A stretch of 64,000 nucleotides of DNA from contig QHUS01000049.1 of NCBI GenBank assembly GCA_003222035.1, positions 32,393-96,392 on the forward strand, in the 5' to 3' direction. Below the pieces are notes generated by a model. That model was given only the letters and a program-made list of their open reading frames with translations. It had not been told where the DNA came from and made no database searches. The translations under genes were made by a program, and so were the position numbers. Positions within the stretch are counted from its first letter, which is position 1, and every line of letters begins with the position of its first letter. Below, piece after piece: positions 16,897-25,748 of this stretch. Source of the DNA: Gemmatimonadota bacterium. Its GTDB lineage: Bacteria; Gemmatimonadota; Gemmatimonadetes; Gemmatimonadales; GWC2-71-9.

Positions 16897-18734
16897 TGTG
16901 CGGCATCTTCGGCGCCGTCTCGCTCTCCGGCGCCCCGCTCAAGCATCCCGACTGCATCCCTGCAATGGCCGCGGCACTCGCGCACCGCGGCCCTGACGGG
17001 GAGCGCATCGTCGGGCACGAGCGGGCGCGCCTGGGCGCCCGCCGGCTCGCCATCATGGATCTCACGACCGGCGATCAGCCGTTCCAGAGTCCGGACGGCT
17101 CTATCTGGATGGTCTGCAACGGCGAGATCTACAACGCTCGCGAGCTGCGCCACGAAGGCGCCCGCGCCGGCTATCCGTTCCGTTCGACGGGCGACATCGA
17201 AACGATCGTGCCGCTGTACACGCGCTTCGGCGCCGACAGCGTGAGCCGGTTGGAGGGCATGTTCGGGCTGGCCGTGTGGGACGACGCCCAGCGACGCCTG
17301 GTGCTCGCCCGCGACCGCGCCGGCGAAAAGCCGCTGTTTTGGACCGATGTGGCCGGCGAGTTGCGGTTCGCCTCCGAGATCCAGGCCCTGCTCGTCTTCC
17401 CGGATCAGCCGCGCCGCGTGAACCACGTCGCGGCGAGCCTGTACGCGGCGCTGGGATACGTGCCCGCGCCGCATACGATGTTCTCGGGAATCTCGAAGCT
17501 GCCGCAGGCCCACCTGATGATCGCGGATCGCGCGGGCGTGACCGTCCGGCGCTACTGGGACCCGGCCGCCGCCGCCACGCACCCGTCGCGGCTCGAGGGC
17601 CCCGACGGTCCCGCAGTCCTGCGCACCGCGTTGCTCCACGCCGTCGAGCGGGAGCTCATGTCGGACGTGCCGGTAGGCGTGTTCACGAGCGGCGGCCTGG
17701 ACTCGTCGCTCCTTGCCGCCGCAGCGGCCCGGGTCATGGCGGGCGAGAAGATCCACACCTACTCGGTAAAATTCACGGAGCCGGGCTACGACGAAAGCCC
17801 GCATGCCGAGGCCGTGACGCACTCGATTCGGACCATCCACCATGTCGTGACCGCGGACGACTCCGCCCTCGAGCATGCCTTCGATCACGTGACCAACTCA
17901 CTCGCCGAGCCCGTGGGCGACCCGGCGCTCTTGCCGACGTACCTGCTCGCCGACGCGGCGCGTCGCGACGTGAAGGTCGTCCTCTCCGGCGAGGGCGCCG
18001 ACGAGTTGTTCGGCGGCTACCCGACCTACTTGGGACACAAAGCGGCCGGGCTGTTCCAGCGGCTGCCGGGCCGGCGGCTCATCCGGCGAGTGGTGGACCG
18101 CCTGCCCTCGTCCACCGGGAAAGTCACGTTCGAATTCCTGCTCAAGCAGTTCGTTGCCGCCGCCGAGCTCCCGTCGCTCGAGCGCCACCTCACGTGGTTC
18201 GGGGCCCTGGGACCGGGCGCGCGCGCCGCGGATACGGTGCCCGACGTCGCGTCCCTGCTGACGGGCTTTCCGCACGGCGATCCCTTGAACCGCATCATGT
18301 GGCTCGATTTCCTGACCTATCTGCCCGACAACCTGCTGGTGAAGGTCGATCGCGGCACCATGCTGGCCTCCATTGAAGCGCGTGCGCCGTACCTGGACCG
18401 CGAGGTCATGGAACTGGCCCTGCCGGCGTCGTCTGCGGTCAAGGTGCGGCGGCTCACCACGAAGGCGATATTAAAGGAAGCGGCGCGCGACTTGGTGCCC
18501 GCCGCCGTCATCCGGCGCAGGAAACGCGGCCTATCGGTGCCCGTGGCCCGATGGCTCAACACCGGCCTCCGGGCGCTCGCGGACCGCCATCTCGGCGCCC
18601 CCCGGCTGTACCGCGACGCCCCAACCGCGCGCCTCCTCGCGGAGCATCGCTCGGGGCAGCGGAACAACGCCCGCAAGCTCTGGCCCATTCTCATGGCGGA
18701 GCTGTGGGCCGACCGCTGGAGCGTCGACGTTTGA
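16896..18734 (+). CDS. asnB: Asparagine synthetase (glutamine-hydrolysing)
   Basis: Class II glutamine amidotransferase plus ATP-dependent asparagine synthetase, 612 aa. The GTG at 16896 places Cys at position 2 (VCGIFG), the N-terminal nucleophile exposed after Met removal. Glutaminase residues follow in ALAHRGPDG, RRLAIMDL and VCNGEIYNARELR. The synthetase half has the ATP pyrophosphatase loop FTSGGLDSSLLAAAAA, LSGEGADELFGGY, and VKVDRGTMLASIEARAPYLD. Proteins of this kind serve either general asparagine supply or amidation of surface polysaccharides; its position directly after an ArnT-like glycosyltransferase leans toward an envelope role, which is inference. Confidence 0.94.
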   Translation: MCGIFGAVSLSGAPLKHPDCIPAMAAALAHRGPDGERIVGHERARLGARRLAIMDLTTGDQPFQSPDGSIWMVCNGEIYNARELRHEGARAGYPFRSTGDIETIVPLYTRFGADSVSRLEGMFGLAVWDDAQRRLVLARDRAGEKPLFWTDVAGELRFASEIQALLVFPDQPRRVNHVAASLYAALGYVPAPHTMFSGISKLPQAHLMIADRAGVTVRRYWDPAAAATHPSRLEGPDGPAVLRTALLHAVERELMSDVPVGVFTSGGLDSSLLAAAAARVMAGEKIHTYSVKFTEPGYDESPHAEAVTHSIRTIHHVVTADDSALEHAFDHVTNSLAEPVGDPALLPTYLLADAARRDVKVVLSGEGADELFGGYPTYLGHKAAGLFQRLPGRRLIRRVVDRLPSSTGKVTFEFLLKQFVAAAELPSLERHLTWFGALGPGARAADTVPDVASLLTGFPHGDPLNRIMWLDFLTYLPDNLLVKVDRGTMLASIEARAPYLDREVMELALPASSAVKVRRLTTKAILKEAARDLVPAAVIRRRKRGLSVPVARWLNTGLRALADRHLGAPRLYRDAPTARLLAEHRSGQRNNARKLWPILMAELWADRWSVDV

Positions 18735-18781
18735 GCCAGTCTGGGTGGAATGACCCCGGAGCGATGCCCATAGAGGGAGCC

Positions 18782-19360
18782 ATGAACCGCGTCGAAGCCC
18801 TGCAGTTGATGCAAGAGCACACCCAATCCCCCTCCCTCCGCCAGCACATGCTCGCGGTCGAGGCGGCGATGCGGGCGTATGCCGCAAAGCACGGCGAGGA
18901 CCAGGACGCGTGGGGGATGGTGGGGCTGCTGCACGATTTCGATTACGAGAAATTCCCCAACCCCGAGCATTCGCCCACCGAGGGTCACCCATCGTGGGGG
19001 GTGCGACTGCTGCGCGAGAAGGGCACGCCGGAACCGCTGTGCCGCGCGATTCTCGGGCACGGCAACTACACCGGCGTGCCGCGCGATACGCTGCTGGCGC
19101 GGACCCTCTTCGCCGTAGACGAGCTGTGCGGCTTTCTCGTGGCATGCGCGCTAGTGCGCCCGTCCCGCAGCTTCGCCGATCTCGAGGTCTCGTCGGTGAA
19201 AAAGAAGCTCAAGGACAAGGGGTTCGCTCGCGGCGTAAACCGCGACGAGGTGACCCAAGGAGCCGCCGAGCTCGGCGTCCCGCTCGACGAGCACATCGCG
19301 TTTGTGATACAGGCGCTTCGGCCGGTGGAAAGCGATTTGCGCCTGGGTGGGTCCGGGTGA
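18782..19360 (+). CDS. HD-domain protein
   Basis: Protein of 192 aa with a metal-dependent HD phosphohydrolase-like core: HMLAVEAAMRAYAAKHG, then WGMVGLLHDFDYEKFPNPEHSP containing the HD pair, HPSWGVRLLREKG, and a later Asp in LFAVDELCGFLVACALVRP. This is the common short, stand-alone HDIG-type family of unknown substrate, likely a phosphatase or nucleotidase. The ATG at 18782 is preceded by GAGGGAG; an in-frame ATG at 18764 would add six residues. The final GTGA overlaps the phospholipase D-like gene, so translation is coupled. Confidence 0.87.
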   Translation: MNRVEALQLMQEHTQSPSLRQHMLAVEAAMRAYAAKHGEDQDAWGMVGLLHDFDYEKFPNPEHSPTEGHPSWGVRLLREKGTPEPLCRAILGHGNYTGVPRDTLLARTLFAVDELCGFLVACALVRPSRSFADLEVSSVKKKLKDKGFARGVNRDEVTQGAAELGVPLDEHIAFVIQALRPVESDLRLGGSG

Positions 19361-20772
19361 GCGTCACAGCCGCCGCGCCCGGCGCCGCGCTGCAGACCGT
19401 GCGCGATCCGCTGGCCCTGGCGCTCGACCGGGCTGCCGGCGCGCGCCCCATCGAGGGCAACCGGCTGCAGCATTTTGCCGACAGCCCGCGTGCCCTCGAC
19501 GCCATGCTCGCTGCGATAGCTGATGCACGTCGCTGGGTGCACTTCGAGAACTACATCATCCGCGACGACGCCACGGGCCGGCGCTTCGCAGCCGCGCTCG
19601 CCGACCGGGCACGCGCCGGCGTTCGGGTACGCGTGCTGTACGACGCGCTTGGCTCGTTCGGCACGTCACGCAAGTTCTGGCGCCGCCTCGTGCAGGCCGG
19701 CGTCGCGGTGCGTGCATTCAACCCCCTCCTTACGCTTCGGCCCTACGAGCTCGTGTCGCGTGATCACCGCAAGCTGGTCGTCGCCGACGGCGGCTGGGCA
19801 ATGGTGGGCGGGCTGTGCATCGGTGACGAGTGGGCGGGCGACCCGGCGCGCGGGCGACGTCCCTGGCGCGACACCATGGTCGCGGTGACCGGGCCCGCGG
19901 CGGCCGCATTCGACGGCGCGTTCGCCCGGCTCTGGGACCGCGCCGGCGGGCCGCTCCCGCCCGACGAGCTCGATGCCGATCCCGCCCCGGCCGGCGGCTC
20001 GAGCGTGCGGGTCGTGGAGGGCGTGCCCGGACGCGCCCGGGTGTACCGCGCCGTGGAGCTGCTGGTCGCCAGCGCGGCCGAGCGTCTCTGGATCACCGAT
20101 GCGTACCTGATTCCTCCGGCTCCGTTGTACGCCAGTCTGCTGGACGCGGCGAAGAGCGGCGTGGACGTCCGGCTGCTGGTCCCGGGCGCGACCGACCTGC
20201 CGGTGGTGCGCAACTTCACGCGCGTGGGCTACCGCCAGCTGCTGCGCGCCGGCGTGCGCGTCTACGAGTACCAGGGCCCGATGATCCACGCGAAGACGAT
20301 GCTGGTCGACCGCCGCTGGGCCCGCGTCGGATCGAGCAATCTGAACGTGTCGAGCCTGCTCTCGAATTACGAGCTCGATCTCGCGGCGGAGTGCGAACAG
20401 CTCACCGAAGAGCTCGCCCGCCAGTTCCGGCACGACCTCACACAGAGCAGCGAGATCGTGTTGCAGCCACGCCGCATGCGGCTCCCGCCGCGCTTGGTGG
20501 GCGAGGAGCCCGCGCAAGGCGACCCGACGCACAATCGATCGGGCTATGAGCTCGGCGCCGTCGCCGTGGTGGCATTCCGTCGCGTGGCAGGCGGGTTGCG
20601 GCGCGCGATGGCGGTGACGGGCACCGTCGGATTCACGGTGGTCGGCGCGCTGCTGCTCGCGTTCCCGCGGGTCGCGGGAATCGTACTCGCCGCCGGATCG
20701 TTTTCACTCGCGCTGGCATTCGCGTTGTATGCGTTCGAGCGGCGCCGCACGCGGGAGAGCGATGATGGCTGA
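19357..20772 (+). CDS. Phospholipase D-type cardiolipin synthase-like protein
   Basis: Two-HKD phosphatidyltransferase-like protein (471 aa), most similar in plan to cardiolipin synthases, which join two phosphatidylglycerols at the membrane. Motif 1 is RDHRKLVVADGGWAMVGG around residue 137; motif 2 is IHAKTMLVDRRWARVGSSNLN around residue 310. Usual cardiolipin synthases have two N-terminal spans; here the N-terminus is soluble and two hydrophobic spans occur at the C-terminus (about 412-460). That rearranged topology is notable. The GTG overlaps the HD-domain stop. The next gene, a sigma factor, starts inside its final codons. Confidence 0.9.
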   Translation: MSVTAAAPGAALQTVRDPLALALDRAAGARPIEGNRLQHFADSPRALDAMLAAIADARRWVHFENYIIRDDATGRRFAAALADRARAGVRVRVLYDALGSFGTSRKFWRRLVQAGVAVRAFNPLLTLRPYELVSRDHRKLVVADGGWAMVGGLCIGDEWAGDPARGRRPWRDTMVAVTGPAAAAFDGAFARLWDRAGGPLPPDELDADPAPAGGSSVRVVEGVPGRARVYRAVELLVASAAERLWITDAYLIPPAPLYASLLDAAKSGVDVRLLVPGATDLPVVRNFTRVGYRQLLRAGVRVYEYQGPMIHAKTMLVDRRWARVGSSNLNVSSLLSNYELDLAAECEQLTEELARQFRHDLTQSSEIVLQPRRMRLPPRLVGEEPAQGDPTHNRSGYELGAVAVVAFRRVAGGLRRAMAVTGTVGFTVVGALLLAFPRVAGIVLAAGSFSLALAFALYAFERRRTRESDDG

Positions 20773-21391
20773 TGCCGGGGCCCCCCTCCCCCCTTCCCCT
20801 ACCCCCCCTCCCCCTTCCCAACCCGGACAGCCCGCTGCGCGTATACCCGGGCAGGACGAGGGGGAGCTGGTCGCGCGCGCGGTCGCGGGCGACCGGGCGG
20901 CGTTCGGGACCCTGGTGGATCGCTACGCCGGCGTGGCCCGCCGCGTGGCGCGCGCAGTCCTCGGAAATCCGGAGGACGCGGACGACGCGGCACAGGACGC
21001 GATGCTGTCGGCGCTCGTGAAGCTCGACCAGTACGATGCGCGGCGCCCGTTCGGCCCCTGGCTGCTGCGCATCGTCTCCAACGCCGCCACCGACCGTCGC
21101 CGCCGCCGCTCGGTGCGGCGGGCCGAGCCACTCGACGTAGGGCTCACGGCCGGCGGCCCGCGGCCCGACGTCACCGCCGAACGGCGCGCGCTCGGGGAGC
21201 GTCTGCGGCAGGCGCTGGCGACTCTCCCCGAGCGGCGGCGCATCGCGGTCGTGCTGTTCGACGTGGAAGGATATTCGCACGCCGAGATCGCGACGGTGCT
21301 CGGGATTCCGGAAGGGACTGTGCGATCGGAAGTGTTCCACGCGCGGCGCCGACTGCGCGCGCTGTTGGCGGACTGGAAGGAGGAGGGATGA
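20762..21391 (+). CDS. ECF-type RNA polymerase sigma factor
   Basis: ECF sigma factor of 209 aa. Region 2 runs from about residue 43 (AVAGDRAAFGTLVDRYAGVARRVARAVLGNPEDADDAAQDAMLSALVKLDQYD) with PFGPWLLRIVSNAATDRRRRRSVRR; region 4 is LPERRRIAVVLFDVEGYSHAEIATVLGIPEGTVRSEVFHARRRLR. It directs polymerase to a dedicated promoter set. The ATG at 20762 follows GGGAGA; a second ATG at 20765 is equally possible. The first ~20 residues come from a C-rich tract and are Pro-rich (PLPPSPTPPPP), not part of the sigma fold. Adjacent small membrane and sensor genes make it a likely anti-sigma-controlled circuit. Confidence 0.93.
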   Translation: MMADAGAPLPPSPTPPPPSQPGQPAARIPGQDEGELVARAVAGDRAAFGTLVDRYAGVARRVARAVLGNPEDADDAAQDAMLSALVKLDQYDARRPFGPWLLRIVSNAATDRRRRRSVRRAEPLDVGLTAGGPRPDVTAERRALGERLRQALATLPERRRIAVVLFDVEGYSHAEIATVLGIPEGTVRSEVFHARRRLRALLADWKEEG

Positions 21392-21723
21392 AGGACCTGC
21401 TGCCGTTCGATCACCGGCCCGACCCCGTGCTCGGGAACGCGCTGCGTCGCGCCCTCGACCCGGGAGACGCCACGGCGTTCGTCGCGCGCGTACTGGCCCG
21501 TGCCGAGCAGCTGCGCGCGGCGTCCTGGGACACGGTGCTCGCGCGCTGGGCGCGTGCGGGCGTGGCGGCCGCGCTCCTCATCGCGCTCGCCGCGGGCTAC
21601 CTCGTCGGCCACGCGTCCGCCACGCCTGCCCCGCAGCCGAGCGTTGCGGACGCCCTGATCGCCCCGCCGGCGCACCCCGGTGAGGTCGAGATCGTCCTCG
21701 CCTCGGTGATCGAGAACCCGTAG
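21388..21723 (+). CDS. Small single-span protein, candidate anti-sigma factor
   Basis: Protein of 111 aa overlapping the sigma stop by ATGA. The N-terminal 50 residues are soluble and charged (DPGDATAFVARVLARAEQLRAASWDTVLARWAR). One transmembrane helix follows (AGVAAALLIALAAGYLVGHASA), then a short periplasmic tail. It lacks a zinc-finger HxxxCxxC anti-sigma motif, but its size, topology and position match CnrY-like anti-sigma proteins encoded with ECF factors. The role is inferred from context, not from a recognised domain. Confidence 0.7.
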   Translation: MKDLLPFDHRPDPVLGNALRRALDPGDATAFVARVLARAEQLRAASWDTVLARWARAGVAAALLIALAAGYLVGHASATPAPQPSVADALIAPPAHPGEVEIVLASVIENP

Positions 21724-21782
21724 GCCATCACGTCATTCCGCAAGCTCGTTACTGTGCAACCTGGTTTGGAGGGAAGGCTGTC

Positions 21783-22211
21783 ATGCTGAACCGTTCGACA
21801 ACCTGGGCCGTGGTTTTCCTGGTCGCGACGTTCGCGGCGGGCATCGCCGTGGGCGCCGGCGGCCGGGCGCTGTGGGTCCGGTACGCGTCCGCCGCCGCTC
21901 CTGAGCGGTCGCGTGGCGTCGACCGCATGATGAAAGAGCTGAACGAGGAGTTGCGTCTCGATCCCGTCCAACGCGACACGATCCGCGCCATTCTGCAGCG
22001 GCACCGGGCCCGCATGACCGCGGTGTGGGAGACCGTCCGTCCGCGCTTCGACTCGATGCGGGCACAGATGGACTCGGAGGTCACGCGGCACTTGACCCCC
22101 GAGCAGCAGGTCAAATACCGCGACCATGTGAGCCATTACCGGCATCAAAGAGACCAGGCGCGGAGCGACAGCGGTGCACCGCATGGCGCCAGCGGGACGG
22201 ACAAGAAATGA
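21783..22211 (+). CDS. Membrane-anchored Spy/CnrX-like periplasmic sensor
   Basis: Protein of 142 aa: an N-terminal anchor (TTWAVVFLVATFAAGIAVGAGG) followed by a helical periplasmic domain. It carries RLDPVQRDTIRAILQRHRARM and RHLTPEQQVKYRDHVSHYRHQ, matching the LTxxQ-type repeats of the Spy/CpxP and CnrX heavy-metal-sensor superfamily. In CnrYXH the anchored sensor controls anti-sigma release; the order sigma - small membrane protein - sensor here is comparable. Several His and Met residues could bind metal, but conserved CnrX ligands cannot be assigned with confidence. A GGAGGGAAG Shine-Dalgarno is present upstream. The stop overlaps the TolC start (ATGA). Confidence 0.78.
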   Translation: MLNRSTTWAVVFLVATFAAGIAVGAGGRALWVRYASAAAPERSRGVDRMMKELNEELRLDPVQRDTIRAILQRHRARMTAVWETVRPRFDSMRAQMDSEVTRHLTPEQQVKYRDHVSHYRHQRDQARSDSGAPHGASGTDKK

Positions 22212-23520
22212 TGGGCGCGCGACCTGCAGTCCTGGCGTGTGTCACCTCGGCCTGGTTCACGGCCGGGCTCGGTGCCCAGCAGGCGGTGGCGCCGCCGACA
22301 CTGGTCCAGGTGTCGCTCGTCGAAGCGGTGCGGCGGGCGCTCGAGGTGCAGCCCGCGGTTATTCAGGCCCGGGGAGACCAGCGCACCGCGGGTGCCAATG
22401 AGCGGGCGGCGGCCGGGGCCTTTTTGCCGACCCTGTCGCTCGGCGGTTCTTCCAACAACGCGTCGTCGAACCGATACAACACGGCGACAGGCCAGATCGT
22501 CACCGTGCCGACCAACACGAGCTACTTTGGAGCCCTCAACGCGAGCCTCGAGCTGTTTGACGGCTTTCAGCGCACCGCGACCAAGCACGCCGCGTCCGCG
22601 ACCGCCGACGCCGCGGATGCCGGCTACATCAACCAGCGCGCCCAGGTCACGGCCACGACCCACCAGGTCTTCTTCACCGCGCTCGCGGCACAAGAGCTCG
22701 TCCGCGTTGCCGCGGCGCAGCTGGAGCGTGCCAAGGTGGAGCGGCAAATCGCGGTGAACAAGTTTCAGGCCGGTGCGGCCACGCGCTCGGACACACTCAC
22801 CGCGACCGTCGATGTGGGCACGGCGCGGCTGGCGCTGCTGCAAGCGAACGCGAACCTGGCCACCTCGCAGGCCAACCTCGGTCGCCAGATCGGCGTGGAC
22901 CAGCAGGTACGCGCGCAGCGCGACTCGGTGTTCCCCCCCTTCCCCGACACGACAGGCCTGCGGCAGGAGGTGCTCGACTCGTCGCCACAGGTGCGGCAGG
23001 CATTCGCCCAGCTGAGTGCCGCCCGCTCGCTCGTGACCGTGGCGCGGTCGCAGTACTGGCCGACGCTGTCGGCGTCGTACTCGAGCGGGTATACCGGTCT
23101 CGGCGCGCCTTGGACGTCGACGCAGAGCTACGTCAACAACTGGTCGCTCCGGTTCACCGTCAGCTGGACGCTGTTCAACGGGTTCACCCGTGAGGCCGAC
23201 CAGGTGTCGGCCGCCGTGACGCGCGACGTCGCGGAAGCGCAGGCGGCAGACGCCCGGCGTGGCGTCAACGCCGAGCTCACGCAGCAACTCGCGGCGGTCG
23301 CCACCGCGTACGAGCAGATCGAGATCAGCGACGCCAACGTCGCGGCCGCCACGGAGGCGCTGCGCGTCACACAGGAGCGCTACCGCCTGGGCGCCGGCAC
23401 CCTGCTCGATCTCCTCACGTCCCAGGCCAATATCACCCAGGCCGAGGTCAATCAGGTGCAGGCGCGTTTCACCTATCTGATTGCTCGCGCCCAGGCCGAG
23501 GCCCTCGTGGGGCACACGTT

Positions 23521-23524
<4 letters not shown>
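22208..23524 (+). CDS. TolC family outer-membrane efflux protein
   Basis: Outer-membrane efflux duct protein of 438 aa. A signal peptide ([16 protein letters not shown]) is followed by the two internally repeated halves of the TolC family, seen as [23 protein letters not shown] and later [35 protein letters not shown], plus [36 protein letters not shown] at the end. It should trimerise and open the pump to the exterior. The start ATG at 22208 overlaps the sensor stop; ATG 22211 is adjacent in frame. The stop overlaps the ABC ATPase start (ATGA), so the pump genes are coupled. Confidence 0.93.
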
Positions 23525-24258
<734 letters not shown>

Positions 24259-24260
24259 TC

Positions 24261-25748
24261 GTGCGGCGGCATCTCCTGGTCGGTTGGACGGCTGCGGCAG
24301 CGCTGAGCTGCCAAAAGGCCCAGACGGCGCCGCTCTACGAGGCGGTCCCGGTGGAGCGTCGTGACATCGTCGTCACGGCGAGCGCGTCGGGCGTGATGCA
24401 GCCGATCCTCACGTTCAGCGTGAAGTCCAAGGCGTGGGGCGAGATCATCGAGATGCCCGTGCAGACGGGCGACCAAGTCAAGCAGGGCCAGCTGCTCGTC
24501 CGGATCGACCCGCGCATTCCGCAGCAGAACCTCGCGCAGGCACAGGCCTCGCTGGACAAGGCCCGCGCGCAGCTGGAGACCGCCACGGCGCAGTTCAAGC
24601 GAAGCGACGCTCTGTTCCGTACCCAGTCGATCGCGGAGACCGAGTACGAATCGTCCAAGCTCGCCTACGCCACCGCCCAGGCCGCCGTGGTCAACGCGCA
24701 GGCGGGCCTCCAGACCGCCAAAGATGCGATGCAGGATACGCACGTGCGCGCGCCGATCACCGGCTCGATACTCGAGCTCGATGCCGTCCTGCGCACCGTG
24801 ATCTCGAGCCCGACGTTGGGCGGCGGCACCGTGATTCTCAAGATGGCGAATCTCGATACCATACAGGATTCCGCGATGGTGGCGGAGACCGACATCGGCA
24901 GAGTGCAGCCGGGCCTCCCGGTGACGATCACCGTCGATGCCTTCCCCAACCGCACGTTCGACGGGACGGTGCTGAAGATCGGCCCGCAGGCCCAGGTCGT
25001 CCAAAACGTCACGAGCTTCCCGGTGTTCGTGAACATCCCGAACCCGGGTCACCTCCTCAGGCCGGGGATGAACACGGACGTCCGGATTCACACCGGACGT
25101 CGCGACGGCGTGCTCGCCGTGCCGTACGCCGCGCTACGGACCCCGCGCGACGTCGCGTCCGGCGCCGCGGTGCTCGGACTCGATGCGCAAGTCGTCGACC
25201 AGCAGATCGCTGCCGCGACCGCGGCTGCCGCGCCTAACCCTTCCTTGCAGCGCCCCGCGGGCGACTCGACCAGCGGCGCTCGGCCGCTGGCACCGGGAAC
25301 GATCACGACCCCGAACGGCCGGGTGATCACGCTCCCCCCGGGAGTCACGGCGGATCAGGTGCAAAAGGCGATCGCGAAGATGCGCAGCGGCGCAGAGCCG
25401 ACCGCAGCCGAACGGGCGTTGCTCGCCCAGGTGTTCGGTCGAGGGCAACGTTCGGGCGCTCGCGACGGCGGCGGCGCCGGAAACCGGAATGCGCGTGGCG
25501 GCAACTCCTACATCGTCTTCGTGCGCCGGACAGGAAACGTCGTCGCGCTGCCCATCAAGACCGGTCTATCCGACCAGGACTACGTGGAGGTCACGAGCGG
25601 CTTGACGGAACGCGACACCGTGCTCGTCCTCCCGAGTGCATCGCTGGTCCAGTCGCAGCAGCAGTTCCGCCAACGCTTCCAGAACGTCACCGGCGGCGGG
25701 CTGCCCGGTTTGCGGCAGCAGCAATCTCAACCCGCGGGGGCCCGATGA
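24261..25748 (+). CDS. MacA-like periplasmic adaptor lipoprotein (copy 1) with large insert
   Basis: Membrane-fusion adaptor (495 aa) linking ABC permease and TolC. Starts at GTG 24261; a lipobox ends in ALSC at residue 17. The biotinyl-lipoyl halves are at residues 50-90 (GEIIEMPVQTGDQVKQGQLLVRIDPR) and 155-180 (APITGSILELD); the coiled coil lies between (about 90-155); the beta-barrel follows to about 295. Between ALRTPRDVAS and SYIVFVRRTGNV, residues ~297-416 form an insert not expected in MacA, rich in Ala, Gly and Arg, containing a TPNGRVITLPPGVTADQVQ module. It overlaps copy 2 by ATGA. Confidence 0.93.
   Translation: MRRHLLVGWTAAAALSCQKAQTAPLYEAVPVERRDIVVTASASGVMQPILTFSVKSKAWGEIIEMPVQTGDQVKQGQLLVRIDPRIPQQNLAQAQASLDKARAQLETATAQFKRSDALFRTQSIAETEYESSKLAYATAQAAVVNAQAGLQTAKDAMQDTHVRAPITGSILELDAVLRTVISSPTLGGGTVILKMANLDTIQDSAMVAETDIGRVQPGLPVTITVDAFPNRTFDGTVLKIGPQAQVVQNVTSFPVFVNIPNPGHLLRPGMNTDVRIHTGRRDGVLAVPYAALRTPRDVASGAAVLGLDAQVVDQQIAAATAAAAPNPSLQRPAGDSTSGARPLAPGTITTPNGRVITLPPGVTADQVQKAIAKMRSGAEPTAAERALLAQVFGRGQRSGARDGGGAGNRNARGGNSYIVFVRRTGNVVALPIKTGLSDQDYVEVTSGLTERDTVLVLPSASLVQSQQQFRQRFQNVTGGGLPGLRQQQSQPAGAR

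Noticed and set aside
16896..18734. Lasso-peptide or natural-product cluster from the AsnB homologue
   Set aside because: It has a complete N-terminal glutaminase with Cys2 and no precursor peptide, protease or RRE neighbour; ordinary AsnB fits better.
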